A stretch of DNA of 64,000 nt from Burkholderiaceae bacterium (GCA_030695205.1 JAUYTN010000048.1:1-64000); one strand, 5' to 3'; counted from the stretch's first letter, positions 18,286-29,428 are shown. The notes: generated by a model not told the origin, from the sequence alone. Translations and numbers: made by a program.

Positions 18286-18535
18286 TGGGGTCAGAGGGTG
18301 GGGCGGCCGAATGGGCGGGTGGGAGTTAAAGCGCACTTGAACCTCAATGAAACAGGTCGGAAAAACCACCTTAGCACCATCGCATGGGGCTGACAAGCGG
18401 CCCGCGTGTGGCGGTTGCCCGCTCCGTGGGCGCTCTGGCCTGGTGGCGTGCCCGCGTTGTCCACCCGCAACGCCGCCAGAGCGGCATTCGGGCAGGGTAT
18501 GCGCGGCTGAAACATGCGATGGCCCGGGTGGACGT

Positions 18536-19693
18536 TCAGGCCGTCAACAAAATTCGCAGCATGCGCCGCAGTGGCTCTGCCGCTCCCCAGAGCAACTGGT
18601 CGCCGATAGTAAACGCCCCCACATACTCGGGCCCCATGGCCAGTTTGCGGATGCGTCCCACGGGGATGGTCATGGTGCCGGTCACGGCCACAGGCGTCAG
18701 GTCTTTGATGGTGGCTTCGCGGATGTTGGGCACCACTTGGACCCACTGGTTGTCAGCGGCAATCATGGCCTCGATATCGGCGGTGGGGACGTCCTTCTTC
18801 AGTTTGAATGTCAGTGCCTGGCTGTGGCAGCGCATGGCACCCACGCGCACGCAGAAACCGTCCACGGGAATGGCGCTGGAACCGAAACCTTCGCCCATGC
18901 CCAGAATCTTGTTGGTTTCGGCCATGCCTTTCCACTCTTCTTTGGATTGGCCATTGCCCAGGTCTTTGTCGATCCAGGGAATGAGCGAGCCACCCAGTGG
19001 CACGCCAAAGTTGGCGGTTTCAGCAGCCGTCAAGCCACGCTGGGTGGCGATGACCTGGCGGTCGATGTCGAGGATGGCGCTCTTGGGGTCGTCCAGCAGG
19101 TTGCGCACCGATGCATTCAGGGTGCCGTACTGCGTCAGCAGTTCGCGCATGTGCTGGGCGCCGCCGCCCGAGGCTGCCTGGTAGGTTTGGGTGCTCATCC
19201 ATTCCACCAAGCCTGCTTTGTACAGCGCACCCACGCCCATCAGCATGCAGCTGACGGTGCAGTTGCCGCCCACCCAGTTCTTGCCGCCGTTGGCCAGGGC
19301 GTTCTGGATGACAGGCATATTGACAGGGTCCAGGATGATGACCGCGTCTTTGTCCATGCGCAGGGTGGAGGCCGCATCGATCCAGTGGCCGTTCCAGCCG
19401 GCAGCGCGCAGCTTGGGGAATACCTCGGTGGTGTAGTCGCCGCCTTGGGCGCTGATGATGACGGCGCAGCGCTTGAGCGCAGCTATGTCGTGCGCGTCTT
19501 GCAGCTTGGTTTCGTTTTTGGCCATGGCAGGCGCTTGCCCACCGGCGTTGGAGGTGGAGAAAAACAGGGGCTCGATGAGGTCGAAATCGCCCTCGGCCTG
19601 CATGCGGTCCATGAGGACCGAGCCGACCATGCCGCGCCAGCCGACCAGACCCACCAGGGGAGCCGCGCCAGCGTTCAGAAGAGTGGAAGCCAT
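18536..19693 (-). CDS. asd: Aspartate-semialdehyde dehydrogenase
   Basis: Asd reduces aspartyl phosphate to the semialdehyde that feeds lysine, threonine, methionine and cell-wall diaminopimelate synthesis. The 385-residue protein has the NADP-binding [11 protein letters not shown], the catalytic Cys in GGNCTVSCM, and the later MRCHSQAL segment. It lies between leuB and fimV, the usual position in this order. The 250-bp space to fimV carries no recognisable gene. Confidence 0.96.
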   Translation of the reverse strand: MASTLLNAGAAPLVGLVGWRGMVGSVLMDRMQAEGDFDLIEPLFFSTSNAGGQAPAMAKNETKLQDAHDIAALKRCAVIISAQGGDYTTEVFPKLRAAGWNGHWIDAASTLRMDKDAVIILDPVNMPVIQNALANGGKNWVGGNCTVSCMLMGVGALYKAGLVEWMSTQTYQAASGGGAQHMRELLTQYGTLNASVRNLLDDPKSAILDIDRQVIATQRGLTAAETANFGVPLGGSLIPWIDKDLGNGQSKEEWKGMAETNKILGMGEGFGSSAIPVDGFCVRVGAMRCHSQALTFKLKKDVPTADIEAMIAADNQWVQVVPNIREATIKDLTPVAVTGTMTIPVGRIRKLAMGPEYVGAFTIGDQLLWGAAEPLRRMLRILLTA

Positions 19694-19951
19694 GAAGTTG
19701 CCCTTTCAGATGTTGAAACTCGGGGATTTCATCTGCCCGGCCTGTCAGGCCGGGTAGGGGCGCGACAAACCAGGCCGATTCAGCCAGTAATGGTTGTCGT
19801 TTTGGTCGTGCCGGACCATGCCGATGCCAGGCACGCACCCACGCCCAGGCGCACGGCTGGCGTGCGGCTGTTGGGCGGGAATGCGGGCTGTGACATGAAA
19901 TCCATTGTAGGTCGTGGAATTACGCCAGATTGACAGCGTGTGGCGCCCACA

Positions 19952-21019
19952 TCAGAGCGCAGCCACCACTGCTTGGCCCATCTCGGCCGTGCTGACCAGG
20001 GTAGTGCCCGCGCTGTGGATATCGGCGGTGCGCAGCCCTTGCACCAGCACGCGCTGCACAGCAGCCTCGATGCGTTGGGCGGCTTCTTCCTGGTTGAGGC
20101 TGAAGCGAAGCATCATGGCAGCCGACAGAATGGTGGCCAACGGGTTGGCAATGCCTTTGCCCGCGATGTCGGGTGCACTGCCGTGGCTGGGCTCGTACAG
20201 CCCCTGGTTCTTGCTGTTGAGGCTGGCAGACGGCAACATGCCAATGGAGCCGGTGAGCATGGATGCCTCGTCCGAGAGGATGTCGCCAAACATGTTGCCA
20301 GTCACAACCACGTCGAATTTTTTGGGCGCGCGCACCAGCTGCATGGCGGCGTTGTCCACGTACATGTGTTCCAGTTCCACGTCGGGGTACTGCGCATGGA
20401 CCTCGGTGACCACGTCCTTCCAGAACTGGAAGGTTTCCAGCACATTGGCTTTGTCCACGCTGGTGACTTTGCGGTTGCGCTTGCGGGCTGCCTGGAAGGC
20501 CACGTGGGCAATGCGCTCGATCTCCGGCTTGCTGTAGCGCATGGTGTCAAAGGCTTCTTCCGCCCCAGGAAAGTGCCCATCGGTGGCGATGCGCCTGCCC
20601 CTGGGCTGGCCGAAGTAGATGTCCCCGGTCAGCTCGCGGATGATGAGGATGTCCAAGCCGGAAATCAGCTCGGGCTTGAGGCTGGAGGCGCCGACGAGCT
20701 GTTCGTAGCAGATGGCCGGGCGGAAGTTGGCAAACAGGCCCATGTGCTTGCGCAGACCCAGAATGGCCTGCTCGGGGCGCAGTGGGCGGTCGAGTTTGTC
20801 GTACTTCCAATCGCCCACAGCGCCAAAGAGCACCGCATCGGCAGACATGGCCAGCTTGAGGGTGGACTCGGGCAGGGGGTGACCATGTGCCTCGTACGCA
20901 GCGCCGCCGACCAGGGCTGTTTCCATTTCGAAGCGCAGGTCCAGTGCACCCAGCACGTTGACTGCTTGCGCGACGATTTCGGTACCGATGCCATCTCCGG
21001 GCAAAATTGCGATTTTCAT
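19952..21019 (-). CDS. leuB: 3-isopropylmalate dehydrogenase
   Basis: LeuB oxidises and decarboxylates 3-isopropylmalate in leucine synthesis. The 355-residue protein starts [15 protein letters not shown] and has the NAD-binding and catalytic segments [30 protein letters not shown] and [14 protein letters not shown]. It lies 63 bp after leuD on the same strand. Confidence 0.97.
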   Translation of the reverse strand: MKIAILPGDGIGTEIVAQAVNVLGALDLRFEMETALVGGAAYEAHGHPLPESTLKLAMSADAVLFGAVGDWKYDKLDRPLRPEQAILGLRKHMGLFANFRPAICYEQLVGASSLKPELISGLDILIIRELTGDIYFGQPRGRRIATDGHFPGAEEAFDTMRYSKPEIERIAHVAFQAARKRNRKVTSVDKANVLETFQFWKDVVTEVHAQYPDVELEHMYVDNAAMQLVRAPKKFDVVVTGNMFGDILSDEASMLTGSIGMLPSASLNSKNQGLYEPSHGSAPDIAGKGIANPLATILSAAMMLRFSLNQEEAAQRIEAAVQRVLVQGLRTADIHSAGTTLVSTAEMGQAVVAAL

Positions 21020-21082
21020 TTGTATTACTTTGTAGCTAACAACCTATGCGCAGCAAGCGCAAAATGGTGTTTTATGTAAAGT

Positions 21083-21739
21083 TTATGCGCCAGGCAGCAT
21101 GGTATGGGCCAGCCAGGGCTTGGTGGTCAGGCGCTGGTTCTCAAAGGTTTTGATCTTTGCCTCTTGCCGCAAGGTCAGGCCAATGTCGTCCAGTCCGTTG
21201 AGCAGGCAGTACTTGCGAAACGCCTGCACATCAAACGGGATTTCATCGCCGTTGGGCTTGACGACCACCTGGCGCCCCAGGTCAATGGTGAGCTGGTAGC
21301 CAGGGAAGGCCGCCACCTCGTCAAACAGTTGGCCCACCACCGGCTCGGGCAACACAATGGGCAGCAGGCCGTTTTTGAAGCAGTTGTTGAAAAAAATGTC
21401 GGCGTAGCTGGGTGCAATCAGGGCGCGAAAGCCGTACTGGTCAATCGCCCATGGCGCGTGTTCGCGGCTGGAGCCGCAGCCAAAGTTTTTGCGGGCCAAC
21501 AGAATCGATGCACCCGCATAGCGCGGCTGGTTGAGCACGAAGTCCGGGTTGGGGCGTCGGCTGGCGGGGTCTTGCCCAGGAAAGCCAGCGTCCAGGTAGC
21601 GCCACTCGTCGAACAGGTTGGGGCCAAAACCGGTCTTGCGGATGGATTTGAGGAACTGCTTGGGAATGATGGCGTCGGTGTCCACGTTTTCGCGGTCCAT
21701 GGGGGCCACCAGGCCCTGGTGCACGGTGAATGGGTTCAT
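21083..21739 (-). CDS. leuD: 3-isopropylmalate dehydratase, small subunit
   Basis: LeuD is the swivel-domain partner of LeuC and isomerises 2- to 3-isopropylmalate. The 218-residue product has the signature [18 protein letters not shown] and [12 protein letters not shown]. Start ATG 21739 ([13 protein letters not shown]) lies 2 bp after the stop of the entericidin-like gene, so the tiny gene is embedded in the leucine operon. Confidence 0.97.
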   Translation of the reverse strand: MNPFTVHQGLVAPMDRENVDTDAIIPKQFLKSIRKTGFGPNLFDEWRYLDAGFPGQDPASRRPNPDFVLNQPRYAGASILLARKNFGCGSSREHAPWAIDQYGFRALIAPSYADIFFNNCFKNGLLPIVLPEPVVGQLFDEVAAFPGYQLTIDLGRQVVVKPNGDEIPFDVQAFRKYCLLNGLDDIGLTLRQEAKIKTFENQRLTTKPWLAHTMLPGA

Positions 21740-21741
21740 GG

Positions 21742-21876
21742 TTATTTCTTGGCTGCGCCTTCGATTTTTTCGCCGGCCTTTTGCAGGTCCTGTCCCACAC
21801 CTTTGACGGTGTTGCACGCGGACAGGGTGAACGCCAGCGCCAGGGCGGCAGCGACAGAAAGCAGTTTGGTGTGCAT
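21742..21876 (-). CDS. Entericidin-like small lipoprotein
   Basis: The 44-residue peptide starts [21 protein letters not shown], a signal peptide with a lipobox (LSAC), followed by [20 protein letters not shown]. This matches the entericidin A/B family of small membrane lipoproteins (core CNTVKG.G.D...G..I), which have been linked to osmotic stress and cell-lysis balance in enterobacteria. The gene sits between leuC and leuD, 10 bp after leuC and 2 bp before leuD. Its role here is not known. Confidence 0.88.
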   Translation of the reverse strand: MHTKLLSVAAALALAFTLSACNTVKGVGQDLQKAGEKIEGAAKK

Positions 21877-21886
21877 GGTGGACCTT

Positions 21887-23308
21887 TCAGGCAAATTGGC
21901 GAACATCAACGAAATGGCCGTGGATGGCAGCAGCTGCGGCCATGGCGGGGCTGACCAGGTGGGTGCGCCCACCGGCGCCCTGGCGGCCTTCGAAGTTGCG
22001 GTTGCTCGTGCTGGCGCAGCGCTCGCCCGGCTCCAGCCGGTCGGCATTCATGGCCAGGCACATGCTGCAGCCAGGCTCGCGCCACTCAAAGCCTGCAGCT
22101 TTGAAAATCTCGTGCAGCCCTTCTCGCTCGGCCTGCTCTTTCACGAGCCCGGAACCGGGAACCACCATCGCAACCTTGATGTTTTTGGCGACTTTCTGAC
22201 CCAGCTTTTTGACCAGGGCTGCGGCTTCGCGCATGTCCTCTATCCGGCTGTTGGTGCATGAGCCAATAAATACCTTGTCCACATGGATGTCGGCCAGCCG
22301 CTTGCCGGGCTGCAGCGCCATGTACACCAGTGCCCGTTCGATGGCGCTGCGTTTGTTGGCATCTTTTTCTTTGTCGGGGTCGGGCACCCGGTCTTCGATG
22401 CCCAGCACCATTTCGGGCGAGGTTCCCCAGGTGACCTGGGGTTGAATCAGTGAAGCGTCCAGCTCCACCACGGCATCGAACACCGCGTCGGCATCGGAGT
22501 GCAGGGTGTTCCAGTAAGCCACGGCCTGCTCCCACTCCAAGCCAGTGGGCGCCAGTGGCCGGCCCTTGACGTATTGGATGGTTTTATCGTCCACCGCCAC
22601 CAGGCCCGCACGTGCGCCGCCTTCAATGGCCATGTTGCATACGGTCATGCGGCCTTCCATGCTCAGCGCTCGGATGGCCGAGCCGGCAAATTCGATGGTG
22701 TAGCCGGTGCCACCTGCGGTACCAATTTTCCCAATGATGGCGAGCACGATGTCCTTGGCGGTGCAGCCTGCGGACAGTTTGCCGTCCACCTGGATGAGCA
22801 TGTTGCGTGCTTTTTTGGCCAGCAGGGTCTGCGTGGCCATGACGTGCTCCACCTCGCTGGTGCCGATGCCATGGGCCAGCGCCCCAAATGCGCCGTGGGT
22901 GCTGGTGTGGCTGTCACCGCAGACCACTGTCATGCCGGGCAAGGTGGCGCCGTTTTCCGGACCAATGACGTGCACGATGCCCTGGCGGCGCGACATGAAC
23001 GGGAAAAACGCTGCAGCGCCCGACTCGGCGATGTTGTCGTTGAGCGTGGTGATCTGCTCTTTGCTGATGGGGTCGGTGATGCCGTCGTAACCCAGCTCCC
23101 AGCCAGTGGTGGGGGTGTTGTGGTCGGCGGTAGCGACGATGGAGCTGACCCGCCAGACTTTACGGCCGGCCTGGCGCAGGCCTTCAAAGGCCTGGGGGCT
23201 GGTGACCTCGTGGACCAGGTGCCGATCAATGTACAAAATGGCCGTACCGTCTTCTTCGGTGTGGACGACGTGCTCGTCCCAGATCTTGTCGTAAAGGGTG
23301 CGTCCCAT
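21887..23308 (-). CDS. leuC: 3-isopropylmalate dehydratase, large subunit
   Basis: LeuC is the aconitase-family large subunit that carries the [4Fe-4S] cluster. The 473-residue protein has [19 protein letters not shown], the first cluster Cys in [13 protein letters not shown], and the other two in [14 protein letters not shown] 23308 ([15 protein letters not shown]) has AAAGGA a few bases upstream. It is separated from gltA by 158 bp that include an intrinsic terminator. Confidence 0.97.
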   Translation of the reverse strand: MGRTLYDKIWDEHVVHTEEDGTAILYIDRHLVHEVTSPQAFEGLRQAGRKVWRVSSIVATADHNTPTTGWELGYDGITDPISKEQITTLNDNIAESGAAAFFPFMSRRQGIVHVIGPENGATLPGMTVVCGDSHTSTHGAFGALAHGIGTSEVEHVMATQTLLAKKARNMLIQVDGKLSAGCTAKDIVLAIIGKIGTAGGTGYTIEFAGSAIRALSMEGRMTVCNMAIEGGARAGLVAVDDKTIQYVKGRPLAPTGLEWEQAVAYWNTLHSDADAVFDAVVELDASLIQPQVTWGTSPEMVLGIEDRVPDPDKEKDANKRSAIERALVYMALQPGKRLADIHVDKVFIGSCTNSRIEDMREAAALVKKLGQKVAKNIKVAMVVPGSGLVKEQAEREGLHEIFKAAGFEWREPGCSMCLAMNADRLEPGERCASTSNRNFEGRQGAGGRTHLVSPAMAAAAAIHGHFVDVRQFA

Positions 23309-23404
23309 GTCGATTGGTCCTTTGATGAAGCCGATGATTTTATGCTTGCAGGCCCACCCACGGACGCGGGCGCAGACGCTGCCGGTGAGCCCCTGTGGAG
23401 AACA

Positions 23405-23437
23405 CAAAAAAACCCGCACGGTGTCACCACCGGCGGG
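23405..23437 (-). terminator. Intrinsic terminator after gltA
   Basis: On the minus strand CCCGC-CGGTG pairs with CACCG-(T)-GCGGG around a four-base loop with one bulged base, followed by a run of seven T (23412-23405). It lies about 30 bp after the gltA stop and before leuC, so it probably ends the sdh-gltA transcript. Confidence 0.8.
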
Positions 23438-23466
23438 CTTGTGGGGCAGAAACGGTCAGTGCCTGA

Positions 23467-24774
23467 TCAGCCCTTGCTGGCGGGAACGTCGCGGCGCACA
23501 GAGCCGGTGAACAGCTGGCGCGGACGGCCGATCTTGTACTCGGGGTCGCTGATCATTTCGTTGAGCTGGGAAATCCAGCCCACCGTGCGTGCCAGTGCAA
23601 ACACACCGGTGAACAGGTTCACTGGAATGCCAATGGCGCGCTGCACGATGCCGGAGTAGAAGTCCACGTTGGGGTACAGCTTGCGGCTGACGAAGTAGTC
23701 GTCTTCCAAGGCGATTTTTTCCAGTGCCTTGGCCAGTTTGAACATGGGGTCGTTTTCCAGGCCCAGTTCTGCCAGCACCTCGTTGCAGGTTTCCTGCATG
23801 AGCTTGGCGCGGGGGTCGTAGTTTTTGTAAACGCGGTGGCCAAAACCCATCAGCTTGACGCCGGAATTTTTGTCCTTGACCTTCTCCATGAACTCGCCGA
23901 CCTTGGCGACGCCGCCCTGGCGCTGGATGTCTTCCAGCATGTTCAGGCAGGCTTCGTTGGCACCACCGTGGGCAGGGCCCCACAGGCAGGCCACGCCAGC
24001 CGCAATGGCTGCAAACGGGTTGGTCCCGGATGAGCCACACAGGCGAACGGTGGAGGTGGAGGCGTTTTGCTCGTGGTCGGCGTGCAGGATGAAGATGCGG
24101 TCCAGAGCACGCTCCAGCACCGGGTTGACCACGTATTCTTCGCAGGGGGTGCCAAACATCATGCGCAGGAAGTTGCCTGCGTAGCTGAGGTGGTTCTGCG
24201 GGTACATGTAGGGCTGGCCCAGCCCGTATTTGTAGGCCATGGCCACCAGTGTGGGCATTTTCGCGATCAGGCGGATGGCCGCAATCTCACGGTGCTGTGG
24301 GTTGTTGATGTCCGTGCTGTCGTGGTAGAAGGCCGACATGCCGCCCACCAAGCCGGTCAGAACGGCCATGGGGTGCGCATCCCGGCGGAAACCGCGCAGG
24401 AAAAACTGCATCTGCTCGTTCACCATGGTGTGGTTGATGACGAGCTTGTGGAAGTCTTTGCGCTGGGTTTCGTCGGGCAGTTCGCCTTTGAGCAGCAGGT
24501 AGCAAGTGTCGAGGTAGTCGCAGTTGGCGGCCAGTTGTTCGATCGGGTAGCCGCGGTACAGCAACTCGCCCTTGTCACCGTCGATGTAGGTGATGCTGGA
24601 CTGGCATGACGCGGTCGACAGAAACCCCGGGTCGTAGGTGAACATGCCCGTTTGCCCGTAAAGCTTGCGGATGTCGATCACATCAGGACCGATGTTGCCA
24701 CCGTACACGGGCAACTCGATGCTGGGGCTGCCGTTGCTGAACGACAGGGTGGCTTTGTTATCGGCAAGTTTCAT
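23467..24774 (-). CDS. gltA: Citrate synthase (type II, hexameric)
   Basis: GltA condenses oxaloacetate and acetyl-CoA at the entry of the TCA cycle. The 435-residue protein has the proteobacterial long form with the catalytic residues in [24 protein letters not shown] and NVDFYSG. It is the last gene of the sdhCDABE-gltA operon, 29 bp after sdhE, followed by a terminator. Confidence 0.97.
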   Translation of the reverse strand: MKLADNKATLSFSNGSPSIELPVYGGNIGPDVIDIRKLYGQTGMFTYDPGFLSTASCQSSITYIDGDKGELLYRGYPIEQLAANCDYLDTCYLLLKGELPDETQRKDFHKLVINHTMVNEQMQFFLRGFRRDAHPMAVLTGLVGGMSAFYHDSTDINNPQHREIAAIRLIAKMPTLVAMAYKYGLGQPYMYPQNHLSYAGNFLRMMFGTPCEEYVVNPVLERALDRIFILHADHEQNASTSTVRLCGSSGTNPFAAIAAGVACLWGPAHGGANEACLNMLEDIQRQGGVAKVGEFMEKVKDKNSGVKLMGFGHRVYKNYDPRAKLMQETCNEVLAELGLENDPMFKLAKALEKIALEDDYFVSRKLYPNVDFYSGIVQRAIGIPVNLFTGVFALARTVGWISQLNEMISDPEYKIGRPRQLFTGSVRRDVPASKG

Positions 24775-24803
24775 GGGGTTTCCTTTTTTAGGTGGGCTAT
24801 GAA

Positions 24804-25091
24804 TCAGATGTGCGAATCGGCTTTTGTGGCTCTAACCATGCGAAGAACCTGCCAGACTTCCGGCCGATCGAGTGCTGCTTCAGGGTCTTTGCGCCCCAAG
24901 AACAGGTCCATCAGGTCGTTGTCTGAGAGGTCCATCAAAATTTCCAACCCCGTCGCCTGCTCCACGTTCAGGGTGGCTTCGTGTCGGGCAAAAAAACGTG
25001 CCAGCAGCAAGTCGTTTTCCAGCAAGCCCCGGCGGCAGCGCCACTTGAGCTTGCTGAGTGCGCGTTCGTCGAGGAGCGAGCTGGTGGTCAT
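24804..25091 (-). CDS. sdhE: Succinate dehydrogenase assembly factor (flavinylation)
   Basis: The 95-residue protein belongs to the SdhE/CptB (DUF339) family that promotes covalent FAD attachment to SdhA. The diagnostic segment [14 protein letters not shown] (RGxxE motif) is at about residues 17-30, and [15 protein letters not shown] follows. Start ATG 25091 lies 17 bp after sdhB. Confidence 0.93.
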   Translation of the reverse strand: MTTSSLLDERALSKLKWRCRRGLLENDLLLARFFARHEATLNVEQATGLEILMDLSDNDLMDLFLGRKDPEAALDRPEVWQVLRMVRATKADSHI

Positions 25092-25108
25092 GCGGGTAAG
25101 GGTGTGGG

Positions 25109-25813
25109 TCAAATCGCCCGCATCACCAGCATCTCTTTGATCTTGCCGATGGCCTTGGTGGGGTTCAGACCCTTGGGGCAGACATCGACGCAGTTCATGA
25201 TGGTGTGGCAACGGAACAGGCGGTAGGGGTCTTCGAGGTTGTCCAGACGCTCGGCGGTGGCCTGGTCACGGCTGTCGGCAATGAAGCGGTAGGCCTGTAA
25301 CAGACCGGCAGGACCCACGAACTTGTCAGGGTTCCACCAGAAGCTGGGGCAGCTGGTCGAGCAGCTGGCGCACAAAATACACTCGTACAAGCCGTTGAGC
25401 TCCTCACGCTCTTCCGGACTCTGCAGGCGCTCTTTTTCAGGAGGCACGTTGTCGTTGATCAGGTAGGGCTTGATGCTGTTGTACTGCTTGAAGAACAACG
25501 TCATGTCCACAATCAAATCGCGTACCACCGGCAGACCAGGCAACGGTTTCAGAACGATGTCGCCCTTGAGTGTGTTCATGTTGGTCAGGCAGGCCAGACC
25601 ATTTTTGCCATTGATGTTCATGGCATCGGAGCCGCACACGCCCTCCCGGCACGAGCGGCGGAAGGAAATGGTGGGGTCTTCTTTCTTGAGCTTCATCAGC
25701 GCGTCCAGCAGCATGCGCTCGTGACCGTCGAGTTCCACCTCGATGGTCTGCATGTAGGGCTTGGCGTCTTTTTCGGGGTCGTAGCGGTAAATCTTGAATG
25801 TGCGTTTGGCCAT
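25109..25813 (-). CDS. sdhB: Succinate dehydrogenase iron-sulfur subunit
   Basis: SdhB passes electrons from SdhA to quinone through three clusters. The 234-residue protein has the [2Fe-2S] motif (SCREGVCGSD...C), the [4Fe-4S] motif (CILCASCSTSCP) and the [3Fe-4S] region (CHTIMNCVDVCPKGLNP). It is in the canonical place between sdhA and sdhE. Confidence 0.97.
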   Translation of the reverse strand: MAKRTFKIYRYDPEKDAKPYMQTIEVELDGHERMLLDALMKLKKEDPTISFRRSCREGVCGSDAMNINGKNGLACLTNMNTLKGDIVLKPLPGLPVVRDLIVDMTLFFKQYNSIKPYLINDNVPPEKERLQSPEEREELNGLYECILCASCSTSCPSFWWNPDKFVGPAGLLQAYRFIADSRDQATAERLDNLEDPYRLFRCHTIMNCVDVCPKGLNPTKAIGKIKEMLVMRAI

Positions 25814-25856
25814 GGTGGCTTCTCCAATCGATTGAGGCTGGGTTTCGGCGCCGGGT

Positions 25857-27662
25857 TCAGAAGGTGCGAACCTTGGGTGGCACCGAAGCCACGGTCAGGG
25901 GCTTCAAGTTGACGGGTTTGTACGACAGGGTGTTGGTGGCGCTGTCCCACAGCGTGTGCTTCATCCACTCCGCGTCATTGCGGCCGAGAGGGAATTCGGC
26001 ATCGTCGGCGGCCCGTTCGTAGTCATTCACGGTATGGGCGCCACGGCACTCGTGGCGGGCAGCGGCAGACGTCATCGTGGCCTGGGCGGCTTCCATGAGG
26101 TTTTCAACTTCCAGTGCCTCGATGCGTGCTGTGTTGAACACATTGGACTTGTCCTTGAGGGTGATGTTGGCCACCCGCTCGCGCATGGCGTTGATCTTTT
26201 TAACGCCTTCGTCCATGCTGGCCTGGGTGCGGAACACACCGGCATGCTGCTGCATGGTGGCGCGCATGTCGTTGGCCACGTCTTGCGCGTATTCGCCGTC
26301 TTTGCTGCCGTTGAGGCGCTCCAGGCGCTCCAGCGTGCGGTCAGCGGCATCGGCTGGCAGTGCCTGGTGGCCTTTGGTTTTCAGGTTGTAGTCCACGATG
26401 TGGTTGCCCGCTGCGCGGCCAAACACCAGCAGGTCCAACAGTGAGTTGGTGCCCAGGCGGTTGGCGCCGTGGACGCTCACGCAGGAGCACTCACCCACGG
26501 CATACAAGCCATTGACCACTTGTTGCGCGCCGTTGCCGTCGGGTGTGACGACCTGACCATTCACGTTGGTGGGGATACCACCCATTTGGTAGTGAATGGT
26601 TGGCACTACCGGTATGGGCTCGCGCGTGATGTCCACGTTGGCGAAGTTCACGCCGATTTCGTACACCGAGGGCAGGCGTTTGTGGATGGTGTCGGCACCC
26701 AGGTGGTCCAACTTCAGGAACACGAAGTCTTTGTTGGGTCCGCAGCCACGGCCTTCTTTGATTTCCTGGTCCATGCAGCGCGACACAAAATCGCGCGGGG
26801 CCAGGTCTTTCAGGGTGGGGGCGTAGCGCTCCATGAAGCGCTCACCGTTGCTGTTGAGCAAAATGGCGCCTTCGCCACGGCAACCTTCGGTCAGCAACAC
26901 GCCAGCACCGGCCACGCCGGTGGGGTGGAATTGCCAGAATTCCATGTCTTGCAGCGGAATACCTGCCCGAGCCGCCATGCCCAAGCCGTCGCCCGTGTTG
27001 ATGAAGGCGTTGGTGCTGGCGGCAAAAATACGGCCCGCTCCGCCAGTGGCCAGCAGAGTGGTCTTGGCTTCCAGGATGTGGACATCGCCGGTTTCCATTT
27101 CGAGAGCGGTCACACCCACCACATCGCCGTTGGCGTTGCGGATGAGGTCAAGGGCCATCCATTCCACAAAGAAATTGGTGCGGGCCTGCACGTTTTGCTG
27201 GTACAGGGTGTGCAGCATGGCGTGACCTGTGCGGTCGGCCGCGGCGCAGGCGCGTTGCACCGGCTTCTCGCCATAGTTGGCGGTGTGACCGCCGAATGGG
27301 CGCTGGTAGATGGTGCCGTCGGGGTTGCGGTCAAAAGGCATACCCATGTGTTCGAGGTCGTATACCGCATTGGCGGCTTCGCGGCACATGAACTCTATGG
27401 CATCTTGGTCGCCCAGCCAGTCCGACCCTTTGATGGTGTCGTAAAAGTGGTAGTGCCAGTTGTCCTCGCTCATGTTGCCCAGACTGGCGCCAATGCCGCC
27501 CTGGGCTGCCACGGTGTGGCTGCGGGTGGGAAAAACCTTGGACAGCACGGCCACGTTCAGGCCAGCTCGGGCCAGCTGCAAAGAGGCGCGCATGCCGGAG
27601 CCGCCTGCGCCAACGATCACAACATCAAAACGGCGTTTGGTCAGAGAAGAAGCTTTTGTCAT
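25857..27662 (-). CDS. sdhA: Succinate dehydrogenase flavoprotein subunit
   Basis: SdhA oxidises succinate to fumarate with a covalently bound FAD. The 601-residue protein has the dinucleotide-binding VGAGGSGMRAS, the flavinylated His in SHTVAAQGG, the active-site region near FHPTGVAG, and GANRLGTNSLLDLLVFG. It lies 4 bp after sdhD. Confidence 0.98.
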   Translation of the reverse strand: MTKASSLTKRRFDVVIVGAGGSGMRASLQLARAGLNVAVLSKVFPTRSHTVAAQGGIGASLGNMSEDNWHYHFYDTIKGSDWLGDQDAIEFMCREAANAVYDLEHMGMPFDRNPDGTIYQRPFGGHTANYGEKPVQRACAAADRTGHAMLHTLYQQNVQARTNFFVEWMALDLIRNANGDVVGVTALEMETGDVHILEAKTTLLATGGAGRIFAASTNAFINTGDGLGMAARAGIPLQDMEFWQFHPTGVAGAGVLLTEGCRGEGAILLNSNGERFMERYAPTLKDLAPRDFVSRCMDQEIKEGRGCGPNKDFVFLKLDHLGADTIHKRLPSVYEIGVNFANVDITREPIPVVPTIHYQMGGIPTNVNGQVVTPDGNGAQQVVNGLYAVGECSCVSVHGANRLGTNSLLDLLVFGRAAGNHIVDYNLKTKGHQALPADAADRTLERLERLNGSKDGEYAQDVANDMRATMQQHAGVFRTQASMDEGVKKINAMRERVANITLKDKSNVFNTARIEALEVENLMEAAQATMTSAAARHECRGAHTVNDYERAADDAEFPLGRNDAEWMKHTLWDSATNTLSYKPVNLKPLTVASVPPKVRTF

Positions 27663-27666
27663 GGCT

Positions 27667-28032
27667 TTAGAGCCTCCAGAGAACTTGAATGGCCCAGCCC
27701 ATGCAACCCAGGAGCCAGACGATGGTGAATGCGTGCAGTGTCAGCCGAAGACCGGCGGGTTTGACATAGTCCATCCAGAGATCGCGCATGCCGATCCATG
27801 CGTGGTAGAAAAGGGCCAACAAGACAACAAACGTCAGTGCCTTCATCCACTGGGGAGCAAAAATTCCAGCCCAGGATTCGTAGGTCAGAGGGCCCGATGT
27901 GAAGATGACTTGCGCCATCACAATAAGGGTAAACAATGCCATCAGGGCAGCCGTCAGGCGCTGCGCCATAAAGTCGCGAAGTCCGTAGTGCGCGCCGACA
28001 ACGACACGCTTGGAACCGTAATTCACAGCCAT
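27667..28032 (-). CDS. sdhD: Succinate dehydrogenase membrane anchor subunit
   Basis: The 121-residue protein has three hydrophobic helices (about residues 28-48, 62-83, 97-118) and the haem-ligand region FYHAWIGMRDLWMDYV, as expected for SdhD. With SdhC it anchors the enzyme, binds haem b and forms the quinone site. It lies between sdhC and sdhA. Confidence 0.95.
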   Translation of the reverse strand: MAVNYGSKRVVVGAHYGLRDFMAQRLTAALMALFTLIVMAQVIFTSGPLTYESWAGIFAPQWMKALTFVVLLALFYHAWIGMRDLWMDYVKPAGLRLTLHAFTIVWLLGCMGWAIQVLWRL

Positions 28033-28066
28033 GGTTGGTCTTTCAGATCAAGGTGGGTGAGGGCGT

Positions 28067-28498
28067 TCAGTACAGCCCGAAAAGTTTGGCGCCGAGTACG
28101 GCGGTCAGGCCCAGTGCCAGCACGAGAACGGTTTTGGCAGAGCTGGCGCCGAATTCTTTGGAAACACGGTGGGTGGCATCCATGTACAAGTGGCGCAGCC
28201 CTGCCAGCAGGTGGTGCAGGTAGCCCCAGATAAGGCCCAGCGCCACGAGCTTGAAGAACCAGCCCGGCACGCCACCCACGCCGACGCCGAAAGCCGCGGT
28301 GAAGGTTTCGTAGGAAATGTCGGACGACAGCGACTGGTCAAACATCCAGACGATGAATGGCAGCAACACGAACATCATGGCACCGCTCACGCGGTGAAGG
28401 ATGGAAACCCAGCCCGCCGGCGGCAGCCGGTAGGTCGTCAGGTCTTTGAAGGCGTTGATGTTGCGAAACTCCGCTCGCGTTTTATTCAACTGGGTCAT
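28067..28498 (-). CDS. sdhC: Succinate dehydrogenase cytochrome b556 subunit
   Basis: The 143-residue protein has three membrane helices, the quinone-site signature SILHRVSGAMM, and the haem-ligand region HHLLAGLRHLYMD. It is the first gene of the sdh operon. The 126-bp gap upstream to the GntR gene has no convincing promoter by eye. Confidence 0.96.
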   Translation of the reverse strand: MTQLNKTRAEFRNINAFKDLTTYRLPPAGWVSILHRVSGAMMFVLLPFIVWMFDQSLSSDISYETFTAAFGVGVGGVPGWFFKLVALGLIWGYLHHLLAGLRHLYMDATHRVSKEFGASSAKTVLVLALGLTAVLGAKLFGLY

Positions 28499-28624
28499 GG
28501 TGAACTTTCTGGGTCAATGGATAAGGGGATGTAACGCCCTTGTAACCTGGCGAAATAGCACGAAGGATTCTATTGCAACGCACCATTCACGAAGCTTGCA
28601 GGCGGGTATTTCAAGCAGGATGTT

Positions 28625-29428
28625 TCAGCTGAGTTCGTTGCGGTAGTGGTGCTGGTCGGTCCGGTAGGTGCCGCGACGCAGTTCCATGGGGACGTCATGG
28701 TAGGTGTAAGAGATGCGCTCCACCGTCAGCAAGGGGTGGCCACTGGCTACACCGAGCAAGGCAGCGGACTCACCCGAGGCACTTTCGGCTTTGATTTTTT
28801 CTTTGGCTCTGACCATGCGTACCCCGAACTCGGACTCGAAAAAAGCGTACATGGGTCCCTGGTCGGACGACAGGGCCTCCAATGTCAACCCCTTGAAAGG
28901 GCTCCCAGGGAGCCAGATGTCTTCCAGAATGGTGGGTTGGCCCTGGAAGGCCAATACCCGCCTGACAAAGACCACTGGGTCAGCGCTGCGCAGGCTCAAC
29001 AGCCGGGCAACGTCGGCGGAGGCTCGCACGCGTTTGCACTCCACAATTTTTCGCTCGGCCCTGACCTCTTCGCCGGTATCGGGTTGCAAGCGCAAAAACC
29101 GGTACTGAATGTGCCGCTCTGCGTGAGTGGCGACGAATGTCCCTTTGCCCTGGCGGCGAACCACCAGGTTGTCTGCGGCCAGTTCGTCGATGGCTTTTCG
29201 CACGGTGCCCTGGCTCACCCGGTAGCGGCCGGCCAAATCCTGCTCGCTGGGGATGACGTCACCCGGTTTCCATTCGCCCTCTTGCAGACTGGTCAGTATC
29301 AGGGTCTTGATTTGCTGGTACAGCGGACTGAACGCGGGCGTTGCCAGCGTCAAACCCGAAGCGGCGACCACTGGTGCAGTCAGGCCCCCGTCAGAGGTGG
29401 ATGGTGGGGTTTGGCTTGAGGTGTTCAT
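28625..29428 (-). CDS. GntR-family (HutC/UTRA type) transcriptional regulator
   Basis: The 267-residue protein has a winged helix-turn-helix at about residues 38-105 (PSEQDLAGRYRVSQGTVRKA, then RRQGKGTFVATH) and a C-terminal UTRA ligand-binding domain. It is encoded between sdhC and mdh and is divergent from mdh. ATG 29428 is preferred; the in-frame ATG at 29464 falls inside the palindromic operator candidate. The setting suggests control of the TCA-cycle genes on both sides; the ligand is unknown. Confidence 0.9.
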   Translation of the reverse strand: MNTSSQTPPSTSDGGLTAPVVAASGLTLATPAFSPLYQQIKTLILTSLQEGEWKPGDVIPSEQDLAGRYRVSQGTVRKAIDELAADNLVVRRQGKGTFVATHAERHIQYRFLRLQPDTGEEVRAERKIVECKRVRASADVARLLSLRSADPVVFVRRVLAFQGQPTILEDIWLPGSPFKGLTLEALSSDQGPMYAFFESEFGVRMVRAKEKIKAESASGESAALLGVASGHPLLTVERISYTYHDVPMELRRGTYRTDQHHYRNELS

